Source: JAIVJG01 sp964236735
Lineage (GTDB): Bacteria > Acidobacteriota > Blastocatellia > Pyrinomonadales > Pyrinomonadaceae
Direction: 5' to 3'
DNA: 28,144 nt
NCBI GenBank assembly: GCA_964236735.1
Contig: CAXSFM010000032.1
Coordinates: forward strand, 1-28,144
A program made the translations under genes and the position numbers. Of this stretch, positions 1 through 8,893 are shown piece after piece. Position 1 is the first letter of the stretch; every line of letters starts with the position of its first letter. The notes under the pieces are model-generated. The model was not told the origin of the DNA. It ran no database searches and was given only the letters and a program-made list of their open reading frames with translations.

Positions 1-36
1 ATCTCAGTAGTTTAGCGCCTCTCAAATTGTGCTTAA

Positions 37-114
37 CTACTCTAGCCCCTTAACAATTAGTTGATCGCTTCTGCGCCACGTCCCGGTTACATCGGGACCC
101 ATCTTGGTGTTCAT
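37..114 (-). CDS. possible 25-aa small protein
   Basis: A short reading frame starts with ATG at 114. An AAGGAGA ribosome binding site sits about 7 nt upstream (complement of about 122-128), which is better than many real genes in the window have. It encodes 25 residues (MNTKMGPDVTGTWRRSDQLI...) ending in TAG. It lies downstream of the PQQ-propeller gene on the same strand, beyond a hairpin. I do not recognise the product. It could be a real small protein, or the intact start of a gene whose remainder has decayed. Support is only the start signal. Confidence 0.25.
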   Translation of the reverse strand: MNTKMGPDVTGTWRRSDQLIVKGLE

Positions 115-162
115 AGCGTTGTCTCCTTTCGAGAGTAATAAAGATTGCAGGTGAGAGTTCGC

Positions 163-192
163 GCGGCGCGAAGGTAATCGCCTTCGCGCCGC
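163..192 (-). terminator. strong hairpin, possible terminator
   Basis: A perfect 12-bp inverted repeat (GCGGCGCGAAGG / CCTTCGCGCCGC) has a 6-base loop and starts 12 bases beyond the stop codon of the PQQ-propeller gene. It is GC-rich and placed where a terminator is expected. No T-tract follows on the minus strand, so it may instead stabilise the 3' end of the mRNA. Confidence 0.5.
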
Positions 193-204
193 ACGCACAT
201 TTGA

Positions 205-1893
205 TTAGTTACCGTTGAGAGTGAAGGCGAGCAGGACGTTGCCCGGAAGCGATGTGCCGGGGCCGAACGCGCTGTAGCCGCTGTTGACGTAGACCGTGTC
301 GCCGACGACGACCGCGCCCGCGCCGTTGATCGCGCCGCCCTGACCCATCACGCCGTTCGTGCCGAGGTAGGTGCGATAGGTGTCGTACTGCCAGAGGATG
401 TTTCCGTTGCGCGTGTCGTGCGCGCGAAGATGTCCGTCCCAACTTCCTTGAAAGACGATGCCGGGAATCGTCGTCGTCGCGGCGGGAAGCGCGAGGCGGC
501 ACAGCGGGCGTCCCGGTTTGCCGTCGCAGCCATCGGCAGGATTCGGCTTGCTCCACAAGACTTGCCCGTTCGATGGATTCAAAGCGAAGAGAGTGCCGGG
601 CTGCGCGTCGTGTGTCGAGACGTAGATGCGCTCGCCATCCCAGCTCGTGCCCCACTGAATGCCTGCGAGTCCGCCCTGCCCGCCCTGACTCAGTTGACGC
701 TGCCAGACGATCTGGCCTGTCGCCGCGTCGAGCGCGTGATAGATGCCGCTCTTTTGTCCAACGCCGACGAGTTTGCGGAGATGGTTATTAACTACGGCGA
801 CGAAGATGTTCGGCGATTGCACGTCCCAATCCTTGTCGTTCGGGTTGGAGGTCGGACAGTTGGGGCCGCTGTCCAGAGGCAGTCCGATGTTTTCGGGATT
901 GCACGCAAGATTCCATGTGTCGTTTGGCTTGAGTTGCACGGCCCAACGCTCTTGCCCTGTGCGTATGTCGAGGGCGATGAGCGAGTCACTGCGCGAGGAA
1001 GATGGATTCGAGTAGTTCTGCCCCGTGCCGAAGTAGATCGTATTAGTCAAAGGATCAATGGCTGGCGTGCTCCACACCGCCGCGCCGCTCGGCCCGTACT
1101 GCGGCGTGCCGATGGAGTTGTAGCCCGTCGGCTGCGCCGTCTCGACCGTGTAGTAGTGCCAAGCTTCCACGCCGTTCGCCGCGTTGAGCGCGACTAGCTT
1201 GCCGCGAAACGTGCAACACGGGTAGGTCGGGTCAATCGGGTAACCGCTCTCAACGCTTGATAAACCGATGAAGACGCGGTCGCGAAAGACGATGGGTGAG
1301 CCGACGATGCGCGCCGAGAAGTGCGAGTCAATCTTACGCGCCCAAAGGAACGTGCCCGTGGCGGCGTTGAGCGCGTAAACGTTGCCGATGACATCACCGA
1401 AATAGACCTTGCCTTCCGAGACGGCGGGCGCATCTCGCACGGCGTTCGCGCCGATGGGCAACTGCGTGCCGCCGCCCGCGACCGAGCCTGTGAATGTCGC
1501 CGTGTCATATGTCCACTTGATTGCGCCGGTCTCGCGGTCGAGCGCATAAACTTTTGCGTTCCAGCCGCCGACGTAGATCGTGTTGCCCACAACCGCCGGC
1601 TGGCTGGAAGCCGAAGTCACGCCGTCAGGGAAGGCAAACGCCCATTTGAGTTCGAGGCGGTTGACGTTCGAGCGACGGATACGTGTGATGAAGGGGTTGA
1701 AGCGCGAGTTGATCGGATCGCGCCCCCACGAACCCCACGAGTCCGTCAAACTTTGCAGGTCGCCGGTCAAGGTAAATGTGGGCGAAACGGATTGCGCCGC
1801 CGTCGCGGATGCGAATATGGCAAGCAGAATTAAACAAACGCACGCACATGAAATATTGGCGCGCCATGTTGATCGTCGAGTCATCGTGTGCAT
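205..1893 (-). CDS. PQQ-binding beta-propeller protein, polyvinyl-alcohol-dehydrogenase-like
   Basis: An exported 562-aa protein. The N-terminus has positive residues (M-T-R-R), a hydrophobic core and an ASATAAQ signal-peptidase-like site near residue 33. The rest is a series of PQQ propeller blades, with repeated signatures of the form G-x-(V/I)-Y-A-L-(D/N)-x-x-T-G-x-x-x-W. A vicinal cysteine pair in a PCCTFRGK motif (C226-C227) and the overall layout match polyvinyl-alcohol-dehydrogenase-like quinoproteins, which oxidise secondary alcohols in the periplasm and pass electrons to cytochrome c. The cytochrome c domain found in some relatives is absent, so the electron acceptor must be separate. 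The start is ATG 1893, because an AGGAGG site lies 7 nt upstream. An in-frame TTG at 1920 lies upstream of that site and is unlikely to be used. The substrate is unknown. No partner genes are adjacent. Confidence 0.85.
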   Translation of the reverse strand: MHTMTRRSTWRANISCACVCLILLAIFASATAAQSVSPTFTLTGDLQSLTDSWGSWGRDPINSRFNPFITRIRRSNVNRLELKWAFAFPDGVTSASSQPAVVGNTIYVGGWNAKVYALDRETGAIKWTYDTATFTGSVAGGGTQLPIGANAVRDAPAVSEGKVYFGDVIGNVYALNAATGTFLWARKIDSHFSARIVGSPIVFRDRVFIGLSSVESGYPIDPTYPCCTFRGKLVALNAANGVEAWHYYTVETAQPTGYNSIGTPQYGPSGAAVWSTPAIDPLTNTIYFGTGQNYSNPSSSRSDSLIALDIRTGQERWAVQLKPNDTWNLACNPENIGLPLDSGPNCPTSNPNDKDWDVQSPNIFVAVVNNHLRKLVGVGQKSGIYHALDAATGQIVWQRQLSQGGQGGLAGIQWGTSWDGERIYVSTHDAQPGTLFALNPSNGQVLWSKPNPADGCDGKPGRPLCRLALPAATTTIPGIVFQGSWDGHLRAHDTRNGNILWQYDTYRTYLGTNGVMGQGGAINGAGAVVVGDTVYVNSGYSAFGPGTSLPGNVLLAFTLNGN

Positions 1894-1900
1894 TGGTGTG

Positions 1901-1907
1901 GCCTCCT
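1901..1907 (-). promoter_or_regulatory. ribosome binding site of the PQQ-propeller gene
   Basis: AGGAGGC on the minus strand, 7 nt before ATG 1893. It decides the start in favour of 1893 over the TTG at 1920. Confidence 0.7.
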
Positions 1908-2149
1908 GAAAAAAACTCAAAGTTAAGTCAGCAACCGAGTAGAAGCGCGAAGAGCCGACGTATTACCAACCTGCATAAAAAAATTGCGGAGGATTGATTG
2001 CTGCCCGTTTGTTTGGGTCAGGAGAGATGGAGAGGCACGTGTAGAGACAGTCTTTTTCAGGAGCAGACAGACATGTAGGCAAGGCGCGTCGCTGCACAGA
2101 GCGTTGCGCCGATAACTTTTTCGCGGGCAGGATTCTTTGGAGTGTGATG

Positions 2150-2277
2150 AGAAGCGGTCTCATCAAAGTTGAGAGTACAATGATCGGTTGGCAAACTCGC
2201 TGAAGCGTGAACTCTCAACTTTGACACGCTGAAGCGTGAACTCTTAACTGTGACCCTCTCTTGATGAGAGCGCTTCT
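2150..2277. repeat. composite intergenic repeat (direct plus inverted)
   Basis: This lies in the 418-base gap between the PQQ gene and the anti-sigma gene. Two near-identical 27-bp direct copies lie at 2198-2224 and 2227-2253, sharing CGCTGAAGCGTGAACTC. The first copy contains ACTCTCAACTTTGA, the exact reverse complement of 2163-2176. Outside that, AGAAGCGGTCTCATCAA (2150-2166) is matched at 16 of 17 positions by the reverse complement of 2261-2277. Folded, this gives a long hairpin with an extra direct copy inside it. It resembles a REP/MITE-like element. Nothing else is recognisable in 1894-2311. Confidence 0.6.
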
Positions 2278-2311
2278 AACGCGCTGACAGAGCGCTCAAT
2301 GCCGAGGAAGA

Positions 2312-3790
2312 TCAGGCGATGCCGCGCCGACGCACTCTTTGCAGGTTCCGCAACAGGTCGCGCGCGACGGGCGAGTGCGGGTTCTGTTTGATTAACTTTT
2401 CCAATTCCGCTTCAGCTTCTTCCAGCAGACCCGCCCGCGCGTAGGCCACGCCGAGCGCGAGATGAGAACGCAAATTCGTTTTTTCCAGTTGAGCTATGCT
2501 CTCACTCTCGTTTGCGCTGAGAACGCGGAAGCGCGCTTGAGGCGCAGGCGCGGCGGGCGCAGTAATTTCCGTACCATCCGCCAGCGTCGCTGTCACCTGC
2601 CAGTAATAAATTGCGCCCCGATTTAGAGACGTGCCGGGCGTCCAGAAAATCTTATCGAGCGCGGGACTCTGCTCGACGGCCCTGAATTTCGAATCAACGA
2701 TAGAGACGGCATAGGACTTGGCTCCCGCGAGCGGACGCCAACGAAACTCTGGTCGCGTCTGGCGGACGATCTTTCCGATTGGCGAGACGAGCGCGAACGA
2801 TGCGCCGCCCGCATTGTTGCCCATCAACGTGCCGCCTTTACCGTCCGCAAGATTGTCGAGCGACGAAGGCGTTTCAATTTGCCGCGAACGCAAGGCGCGC
2901 CTCACTGCCAGTCGCGCATCAGGCGACAGTTCTTTAAGCCCGTTCAAATGTCCCCGCGCATCGAAAGATATGCGAGCCTCGCCATCATCAAGCGCGAACA
3001 CCTGTGATGCGAGCGGCGCAGGATGACCGCCATGCGGAACAATTTCGGAGGGTGAGTTTAATTTGCCGTCGGGAGAAGAAGCCGTTGATTGTTCAACGTT
3101 GGCAGAGTTACCATTCGTCGCGCCGGAAGAAGACGTTGCGGGAGATGAGGTCGGAAGTAAAACATTTTCCTGTGTTGGCGTGACGCCCCCCGGCGCAGAC
3201 GTGGGATCTGACTCCGGCCTCAAGCGTGCTTGTTCATTTCTCCTCTCCAAGTCATCACTGTCTCTCATCGCAAGCCACACGCCGCCTACTGTGAGCAGGA
3301 CGAGTACAGCGGCGGTGGCGGCCAACGCCGGGGCAGGTAGCTTGAAAGAGCCGAGAAACGCGATGAAGTTTTGCCATGCGGAAGGCGTATCAGAGGCGGC
3401 TACATCGCTGGCAGGTTTTGCTCCTGCGCCGGTGATGAGTGCCTGATACTGCCGGAGATCAGCCAGATCAGTCGCGCAGTCTTCGCAAAATGAGAGATGA
3501 CTGTCGGCTACCTCACGCTCGACATCATCGAGTTTGTCGTCAACGTAAAGAGCAAGCTGCTCGTATGGAAGATGAATCTCTCCTGCAAGCGACTCTGAGT
3601 CATCGGTCTGCGCTATCTGACGGCGCAGGCTCAGAAAGGCCGCGTCCGCTTGGACAGTTGCTTCCAGCCGCGCGCGACATTCGGGGCAGCCGACGATGTG
3701 CTGCTGCACGGCGAGAACTTCCGTGACGGACGACTGCCGCGCGGAATAACGTTCAAGCTCTTCACCGCTCAGGTGTTTTGAAGCATCCAT
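2312..3790 (-). CDS. double zinc-finger (zf-HC2) anti-sigma-like membrane protein with C-terminal TPR
   Basis: 492 aa. Two HxxxCxxC zinc-binding motifs lie in the N-terminal cytoplasmic part: H31/C35/C38 and H98/C102/C105. They are typical of ZAS/zf-HC2 anti-sigma factors. A single membrane segment follows at about residues 153-175, then a low-complexity Ser/Thr/Pro linker (about 190-250), a beta-rich fibronectin-III-like segment (about 333-423), and a short TPR-like helical end (about 440-485). This topology puts the zinc fingers inside and the sensor part outside. The sigma-like gene lies 169 bp upstream on the same strand, so this protein is probably its regulator. The long extracytoplasmic region is unusual for a simple anti-sigma factor, which is often near 200 aa. 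ATG 3790 is the only plausible start, although its ribosome site is weak. Confidence 0.8.
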   Translation of the reverse strand: MDASKHLSGEELERYSARQSSVTEVLAVQQHIVGCPECRARLEATVQADAAFLSLRRQIAQTDDSESLAGEIHLPYEQLALYVDDKLDDVEREVADSHLSFCEDCATDLADLRQYQALITGAGAKPASDVAASDTPSAWQNFIAFLGSFKLPAPALAATAAVLVLLTVGGVWLAMRDSDDLERRNEQARLRPESDPTSAPGGVTPTQENVLLPTSSPATSSSGATNGNSANVEQSTASSPDGKLNSPSEIVPHGGHPAPLASQVFALDDGEARISFDARGHLNGLKELSPDARLAVRRALRSRQIETPSSLDNLADGKGGTLMGNNAGGASFALVSPIGKIVRQTRPEFRWRPLAGAKSYAVSIVDSKFRAVEQSPALDKIFWTPGTSLNRGAIYYWQVTATLADGTEITAPAAPAPQARFRVLSANESESIAQLEKTNLRSHLALGVAYARAGLLEEAEAELEKLIKQNPHSPVARDLLRNLQRVRRRGIA

Positions 3791-3959
3791 TGCCTGCTAA
3801 TTATCCCGATGGCGAAGACTCGCCGTACTCACTCGAAAATGGTTGGGTGTTTTAATGACACTTCTCCCGTTCATCATTGAAGAGGCGATTTCACAAATGA
3901 TATTACCATCCGATTACTTTACTTTTTTGACGAGCAGTGCGCTTCTGCAAAGCGCCGGC

Positions 3960-5066
3960 TCAGGAAGCCTTAACACGACGGGCGAGACGCTCGCGCGCCG
4001 ATTTTCGCAAATTAATAACCTGCTGGCGCGTCAGACCGAGATGTGCCGCAATTTTATGATCGTCAAAAGGCAATTCTTTCCATAATTCCGCGAACGCTTG
4101 CGTCTCAAGATTTAACGTTTTGGCTAACGATTCAGGCGTCGCAATGCCTACAATTATCCACAGATCGACAATGCCGCGCCCGCCTTCGTCGCGCAAGTTC
4201 AAGAGCAGCGCGGCGCGCTGGCGAGCAGGTAGATCGGTAATTTCCTCCCAGAGCCGCTTGAGATATGCGCGCCTTTCAATTTCGATTGTGACGGCTGGGC
4301 GTTGGTCAACTACCTGAATGCCCGCTCCTTCATCGCGCCCGACGGAGTTGCGTCCCGCGTCAAGCTCGACGGCTTCATCCGTCACGTTCCACCAGTCAGC
4401 CATAACACTGGTCAGCAGGTCGAGTTCCACGGAAACGCCAGTCCATTCAAAGATGGTCGCTAGGAGTTGGTATGCGTGCTTTCGATCATGCCAGTCGTGA
4501 TGTGCTTTCGCGTCGCGTGCAAACGCGCGCGGATCATCGCGCAGTTGTTGCAGGCGCGCGGACGGTGGAATAGCCGCGCCGACGGCGTCAGATGCCGCCG
4601 AATTGTGAGCGGGCGTGCGCCATCGCTCGAAGCCGCCGATCCATGAGCCATCTTTAGTTTGCCAGAGAGCAAAATCGTTGTGATGTGTGAGCAAATAACG
4701 CAGGCCGTTCTTCAAGCGACGGCGTTGAGGATACGAACGGCTGATATAACGATCATAAGCGTTATAGGTTGTGACGGCGACGTAAGCATTAAAATCGGCG
4801 ATGGGGCGCGTCAGATGCTCCGCGCGAAACTGCCGCAAGCGCAGGACGAGTTGCAGCATGATCTCGCCGTGTATGTCTTCGTTTCTCGCATGTTCATCAA
4901 TACGTTGAGATGCGCGGCGGGCATTGCCTGATTTGTATTTGAGGATGCGCGTGACAATGGGTTCGGCATAATCGGTGATTAAGCGCGATAGATGATGCTC
5001 GGACGCCGCTTCATCCGAAGCGTTAATAAACGGCAATAATAAATCGTCAACTTGTTTGGCTTCCAT
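3960..5066 (-). CDS. RNA polymerase sigma-70-family factor, large ECF-like
   Basis: 368 aa, nearly twice the usual ECF length. Residues about 30-125 resemble sigma region 2: a helical segment with DFNAYVAVTTYNAYDRY followed by the basic PQRRRLKNGLRYLL. Residues about 265-365 resemble region 4: LWEEITDLPARQRAALLLNL, then a helix-turn-helix around IAAHLGLTRQQVINLRKSAR. Between them is a long insert (about 130-260) that I cannot assign. It should direct RNA polymerase to a specific promoter set. It is followed on the same strand by a double zf-HC2 membrane protein, the expected anti-sigma partner, and is divergent from the CHAT-TPR gene. The ribosome site before ATG 5066 is weak. Sigma family is confident; regulon and trigger are unknown. 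Confidence 0.75.
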   Translation of the reverse strand: MEAKQVDDLLLPFINASDEAASEHHLSRLITDYAEPIVTRILKYKSGNARRASQRIDEHARNEDIHGEIMLQLVLRLRQFRAEHLTRPIADFNAYVAVTTYNAYDRYISRSYPQRRRLKNGLRYLLTHHNDFALWQTKDGSWIGGFERWRTPAHNSAASDAVGAAIPPSARLQQLRDDPRAFARDAKAHHDWHDRKHAYQLLATIFEWTGVSVELDLLTSVMADWWNVTDEAVELDAGRNSVGRDEGAGIQVVDQRPAVTIEIERRAYLKRLWEEITDLPARQRAALLLNLRDEGGRGIVDLWIIVGIATPESLAKTLNLETQAFAELWKELPFDDHKIAAHLGLTRQQVINLRKSARERLARRVKAS

Positions 5067-5455
5067 CCGCCCAATCCGCAGCAGCTTGTTCGCAGATATA
5101 GATAGAAAACCGAACCTCCGCTCTTATCAAGAATAATTATCAACAGCGAGGCACGGGCTTATCGTAACATCAGGCAATTCGCTCATTATTTCCGGTCATG
5201 TGAGTAAATGTGCCATTACGAAGGATACTATAACTGATGTGTCTTTCTTCTATCGTCTGCAAGCATCTTTATCCGGCTTAGTAATAAGATTGCCTGTCCC
5301 GACTTACATTCCATGTAGAGCCGAGCCTGCTTTACGTTTGGCGGCATGGTGTTTCGTGCATACGAGAATAAAAATAGTAATCGAGTAACATTTATTGCCG
5401 GCATCTCGGACGTAACTTTTAAGCTGCTCATCATTACTTGAAGGAGACTTCTTCC
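5067..5455. promoter_or_regulatory. divergent intergenic region between the sigma-like and CHAT-TPR genes
   Basis: A 389-base AT-rich gap that must hold the promoters of both divergent genes. I could not identify a convincing -35/-10 pair on either strand. TTGATA at about 5124-5129 on the minus strand is a weak -35 candidate. No tRNA or coding frame of quality is visible. If the sigma factor autoregulates, its binding site should be here. Confidence 0.4.
5441..5447 (+). promoter_or_regulatory. ribosome binding site of the CHAT-TPR gene
   Basis: AAGGAGA lies 8 nt before GTG 5456. An in-frame TTG at 5438 lies upstream of the site, so GTG 5456 is preferred. Confidence 0.65.
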
Positions 5456-8400
5456 GTGTTTTATGTAAGTCTTTGCCGAACGCTGCTGACGGTAATCTGT
5501 GCGCTCTGTTTTCTCGCCAGCTCCGGGCAGGCTCTCCAAAATTTGCCGCAACCAACATCCGTCGCAACACAAAACGCGCGCGTAGAGGACTTGGCCTCCA
5601 GTCTCGCCGCGGCGCAGACGGAGGAAGAGCGTGCCAAATTGCTCTCAATCAGTCCCGACTTGGTGACGGCGGATTTACGCAGAGCGCTTAACACGCTCGG
5701 CGACCGATTTAAGACGAACGGAGATAACGCGCACGCGCTCGCCGTTTATCAGTTGGCTTTGAACATAGCGCAAAAGATTGACGACGGTGAAGGCATTGCA
5801 CAAACACTCGGTAATATCGGCGTCATCTATCGCGCTCAAGGCGACTACCAAAAGTCGCTTGATTTTCAAGAGCGGAGCGCGAAACGCTGGGAGGAATTGG
5901 GGCAACCTACCGGGCAGGCGCGCGCACTGACGAGTATCGGCATCGTGCGATACTTTCAAGGTAACTACGATGCGGCGCTTACCTCTCTCCATTTGAGCCT
6001 CAAACTGCTCGCAGGCTCGAAGGATAAAGACACCGCTGCGAGCGCGCTCAACGCCATCGGCGCAATTCATCGCGAGCGTGGCGAATACGAACTGGCGCTG
6101 GATTTCTACCAGCAAAGTTTGCGCCTCGCCGAAGCTGAAGATAACAAATTAAGAATCGGCACTGCTCTCAATAACATCGGCGTCATCCATCTTGCGTGGG
6201 GCAATTACGCGCGAGCCTTGGAGCATTTTCAGCGCAGTTACGACCTGCGCGCACAGTTAGGCGACAAGTTGGGGATGTCCATCGCCCTTTTGAATATGGG
6301 AGATATTCATCAGCTTCAGGGTAACTACAACTTGTCCCTTGATTATTTGCAAAAAAGCCTCGGACTTCGTGAGGCTCTGGGTGATAAAGAAGGCATCGCC
6401 ACTGTGTTGAGCGCAATCGGCGACGGGCAGCGCCTACTCGGTCGTTACGACTTGGCGCTGCAAAGCGTCCAGCGAAGCCTATCGTTGCGCGAGTCGCTGG
6501 GGAACAAGCCGCGCATCGCACAATCCCTGCATAATCTCGGCAACATACACCTGTCACAGGCAGACGACTCTTCGGCGCTTGAGTTCTACGAAAGAGCTTT
6601 GGCTTTAGAAGTTGAGGCAGGCGATAAGGAACGCAGCGTCGAGACGCTTAACATGATCGCTCTCGCCTACGAGGCGCAGGGAGCGCCTGAGAAGGCTTTG
6701 GAAGCAGCCTCTCGTGCCGCTTTGCTCGCCGGACAGATAGGATATTTGAAAGGCATCTGGCAAGCTCGCGCCGTCGCAGGGCACGCCCATCGTGTGCTCA
6801 ATCATGCAGACGAAGCTCGACAGGATTTCGACGAAGCAATTAAGACGATTGAGTCCATGCGGACGCAGGCGGCAGGGGGCGAGCAAGAGCGTCAATACTA
6901 CTTCGCGGATAAAATCTCTCCTTATACCGAGATGGTTGCGTTGCTCGTGGCTCAGAATCGCCCGGAAGAAGCCCTGCTCTATGCTGAACGGGCTAAAGCG
7001 CGAGTTTTGCTCGATGTGCTTCGCGCCGGTCGCAGCAACATCAGCAAGGCGATGACGCCGGGAGAGCAAGAGCAGGAAGGAAAGCTGCGGCTTGAACTCT
7101 CCACGCTCAACGCACAGGCGCAACGCGAGACCGCGCAAGCACGCCCTGATGCAACGCACCTTGTCTCGCTGCAAAAGCAGATTGATAGAGCGCGGCTCGA
7201 TTTGAGCGCTTTCACCGACGCTCTGTACTCTCTTCACCCTGAGTTGAGGCTGCAAAGAGGCGAGGAGCCGCCGGCATCATTAACTCAGTTAAGTGATCTT
7301 CTGAAGTTCCCGAACACCGCGCTCGTCGAGTATATGATCGGTGAAGAGCAGACGTTCCTCTTCGTCATCAGCAATCCAGAACAGTCGAAGGCGGAGGCGG
7401 GACAGACAATGCCGCACACGGCAGAGAGTGCGAAAGCGACATCTTCTGCGCTGAAGGTCTATACGCTTAATATTAAACGCCGGGATTTGATTGATCGAGT
7501 CGGGCGATTCCGCCGTCAGATCGCCGAGCGCGATCTGCGATTCAGCGGTGCGTCTCATGCGCTTTACGATCTCTTGTTGGCCCCGGCGGACGAGCAACTT
7601 CGGAATAAGAAGATGCTCATCATCGTTCCTGACGAAGCGTTATGGGAACTGCCCTTTCAAGCTCTGCAAACTCCTACCGGATGCTACACACTGGAAGATC
7701 ATGCAATTTCCTACGCGCCATCATTAAGCGTGCTTCGTGCAATAACTTTGAAGCGACGTGGGCAGACCCTGAGACAGGCATCTCTGCCGGACTTACTGGC
7801 ATTCGGTAATCCCACGCTCGACTACAATGTAGATCATGCGGAAAAGGGAGACTTGATGTCAGCGGGTCTGGGCGCGCTGCCCGAAGCCGAACAGCAGGTC
7901 AAAGCGCTGGCACAAATTTACGGCGCAACGAACAGCAAAGTATATACAGGGTCTGAAGCGCGCGAAGACCGCCTCAAAGTTGAAGCCGGTCAGTATCGAA
8001 TCATCCATCTCGCCGCACACGGTATCTTGAATGATGTGAGTCCCATGTACTCTTATATTATGTTGGCGCGAAACCGCGCCGATACCAAGGAAGATGGATT
8101 ACTGGAAACGTGGGAACTTATGAACTTGGATTTGCACGCCGATATGGTGGTGCTTTCGGCTTGTGAGACGGCGCGCGGAAGCGTCAGGGCGGGAGAGGGC
8201 ATGGTCGGACTGTCTTGGGGTTTCTTCGTAGCTGGTAGCCCTACCACTCTCGTCAGTCAATGGAAAGTGGATTCGGCCAGCACGACCGAATTGATGTTAG
8301 GGTTTTACCGTTACCTAAGAATCAATACGCCCACACCCAAAATGCCCAAACCACAACTCTCGGACAAGGCAGAAGCATTACGCGAGACGGCACTCAAACT

Positions 8401-8470
8401 GCTCTCTAATGAACGTTACGCTCACCCTTTTTACTGGGCTGGCTTCGTACTCATAGGTGACAGCTTTTAA
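5456..8470 (+). CDS. exported TPR-CHAT (caspase-like) protein
   Basis: 1004 aa from GTG 5456, chosen for its AAGGAGA site. A signal peptide is visible (SLCRTLLTVICALCFLASSG, about residues 5-24). Ten 40-residue TPR units of the kinesin-light-chain type follow (about 78-465), with signatures such as ALNNIGVIHLAWGNYARALE. A helical linker comes next, then a C-terminal CHAT domain. The CHAT dyad is intact: His in HLAAHG (residue 855) and Cys in LSACETARG (residue 903), followed by the usual G-x-x-W-x-F-x-x-A-G-(S) stretch and a terminal FYWAGFVLIGD. CHAT domains are clan CD cysteine peptidases related to caspases and gingipains, and TPRs normally bind the partner or substrate. It is divergent from the sigma-like gene and its anti-sigma candidate, so a role in that signalling path is possible but inferred. 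Exported CHAT-TPR proteins are common in Acidobacteriota and cyanobacteria and most lack a known substrate. Confidence 0.88.
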   Translation: MFYVSLCRTLLTVICALCFLASSGQALQNLPQPTSVATQNARVEDLASSLAAAQTEEERAKLLSISPDLVTADLRRALNTLGDRFKTNGDNAHALAVYQLALNIAQKIDDGEGIAQTLGNIGVIYRAQGDYQKSLDFQERSAKRWEELGQPTGQARALTSIGIVRYFQGNYDAALTSLHLSLKLLAGSKDKDTAASALNAIGAIHRERGEYELALDFYQQSLRLAEAEDNKLRIGTALNNIGVIHLAWGNYARALEHFQRSYDLRAQLGDKLGMSIALLNMGDIHQLQGNYNLSLDYLQKSLGLREALGDKEGIATVLSAIGDGQRLLGRYDLALQSVQRSLSLRESLGNKPRIAQSLHNLGNIHLSQADDSSALEFYERALALEVEAGDKERSVETLNMIALAYEAQGAPEKALEAASRAALLAGQIGYLKGIWQARAVAGHAHRVLNHADEARQDFDEAIKTIESMRTQAAGGEQERQYYFADKISPYTEMVALLVAQNRPEEALLYAERAKARVLLDVLRAGRSNISKAMTPGEQEQEGKLRLELSTLNAQAQRETAQARPDATHLVSLQKQIDRARLDLSAFTDALYSLHPELRLQRGEEPPASLTQLSDLLKFPNTALVEYMIGEEQTFLFVISNPEQSKAEAGQTMPHTAESAKATSSALKVYTLNIKRRDLIDRVGRFRRQIAERDLRFSGASHALYDLLLAPADEQLRNKKMLIIVPDEALWELPFQALQTPTGCYTLEDHAISYAPSLSVLRAITLKRRGQTLRQASLPDLLAFGNPTLDYNVDHAEKGDLMSAGLGALPEAEQQVKALAQIYGATNSKVYTGSEAREDRLKVEAGQYRIIHLAAHGILNDVSPMYSYIMLARNRADTKEDGLLETWELMNLDLHADMVVLSACETARGSVRAGEGMVGLSWGFFVAGSPTTLVSQWKVDSASTTELMLGFYRYLRINTPTPKMPKPQLSDKAEALRETALKLLSNERYAHPFYWAGFVLIGDSF

Positions 8471-8473
8471 ACT

Positions 8474-8507
8474 CGTATTGATCGGAAGATATGTTTTGAC
8501 CAATACG
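8474..8507 (+). terminator. weak hairpin after the CHAT gene
   Basis: CGTATTGATC and GACCAATACG pair at 9 of 10 positions across a 14-base loop, directly after the CHAT stop codon. No T-tract follows, so termination is uncertain. Confidence 0.3.
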
Positions 8508-8533
8508 CATTCGGACATAAGTAATATTATTGG

Positions 8534-8576
8534 ATGTAATATATTTGATGCTTATTAATAAGTCACTCTAATATTT
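8534..8576. repeat. AT-rich direct repeat, copy A
   Basis: 43 bp beginning ATGTAATATATTTGATGCTT and ending CTAATATTT. It matches 12077-12119 at 38 of 43 positions in the same orientation. Weaker similarity continues about 45 bases further, to a T-run in both copies. It lies between the CHAT gene and the 66-aa gene. Confidence 0.75.
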
Positions 8577-8674
8577 GGCAGTCGCTTAACTCCTTACCTT
8601 CGCTCTTCACTTTTTTGACGGTTCTTGATACAGTGCGCCCGCTTTACGATCTCACCGTCTCACGGAGGTCTCTC

Positions 8675-8875
8675 ATGTCACATCAACCGCAGAAGTCTGG
8701 TGTTCCGATCAGCAACACCATCCAGTACATCGTCATTCTCAAGAGTGAGCAGGGCACATGTTGCCTCATCCCGGAGCAGGAGCCGTTTGAGGCCGTCTAT
8801 CACAAGGTCTATAGCCCCGCCTCGGAGGAAAAGTGCCGGGAATGGATGGCGGAGAACTGCCGGGAACTGGCCTGA
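8675..8875 (+). CDS. hypothetical 66-aa protein
   Basis: A small protein with a good CGGAGGT ribosome site about 6 nt before ATG 8675. The frame stays open upstream to about 8615, but that extension has no ribosome site. The sequence (MSHQPQKSGVPISNTIQYIV...) contains an adjacent Cys pair (GTCCLIP) and a C-terminal helix with one more Cys (KCREWMAENCREL). I do not recognise a family. No signal peptide or membrane segment. It is followed at once by a series of hairpins ending in an intrinsic terminator, so it is probably a single-gene transcript. Confidence 0.55.
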   Translation: MSHQPQKSGVPISNTIQYIVILKSEQGTCCLIPEQEPFEAVYHKVYSPASEEKCREWMAENCRELA

Positions 8876-8893
8876 CACGCGCCCCTGCGTGCG

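Noticed and set aside
418..1197. Long open frame opposite the PQQ-propeller gene
   Set aside because: Antisense shadow of a GC-rich gene with clear domain repeats on the other strand; no ribosome site and Arg-rich composition.
1963..2166. 67-codon open frame upstream of the PQQ gene
   Set aside because: Runs into the repeat element, no ribosome site, composition not protein-like.
2312..5066. Toxin-antitoxin reading of the sigma and anti-sigma pair
   Set aside because: Region 2/4-like segments and paired HxxxCxxC motifs fit sigma/anti-sigma much better.
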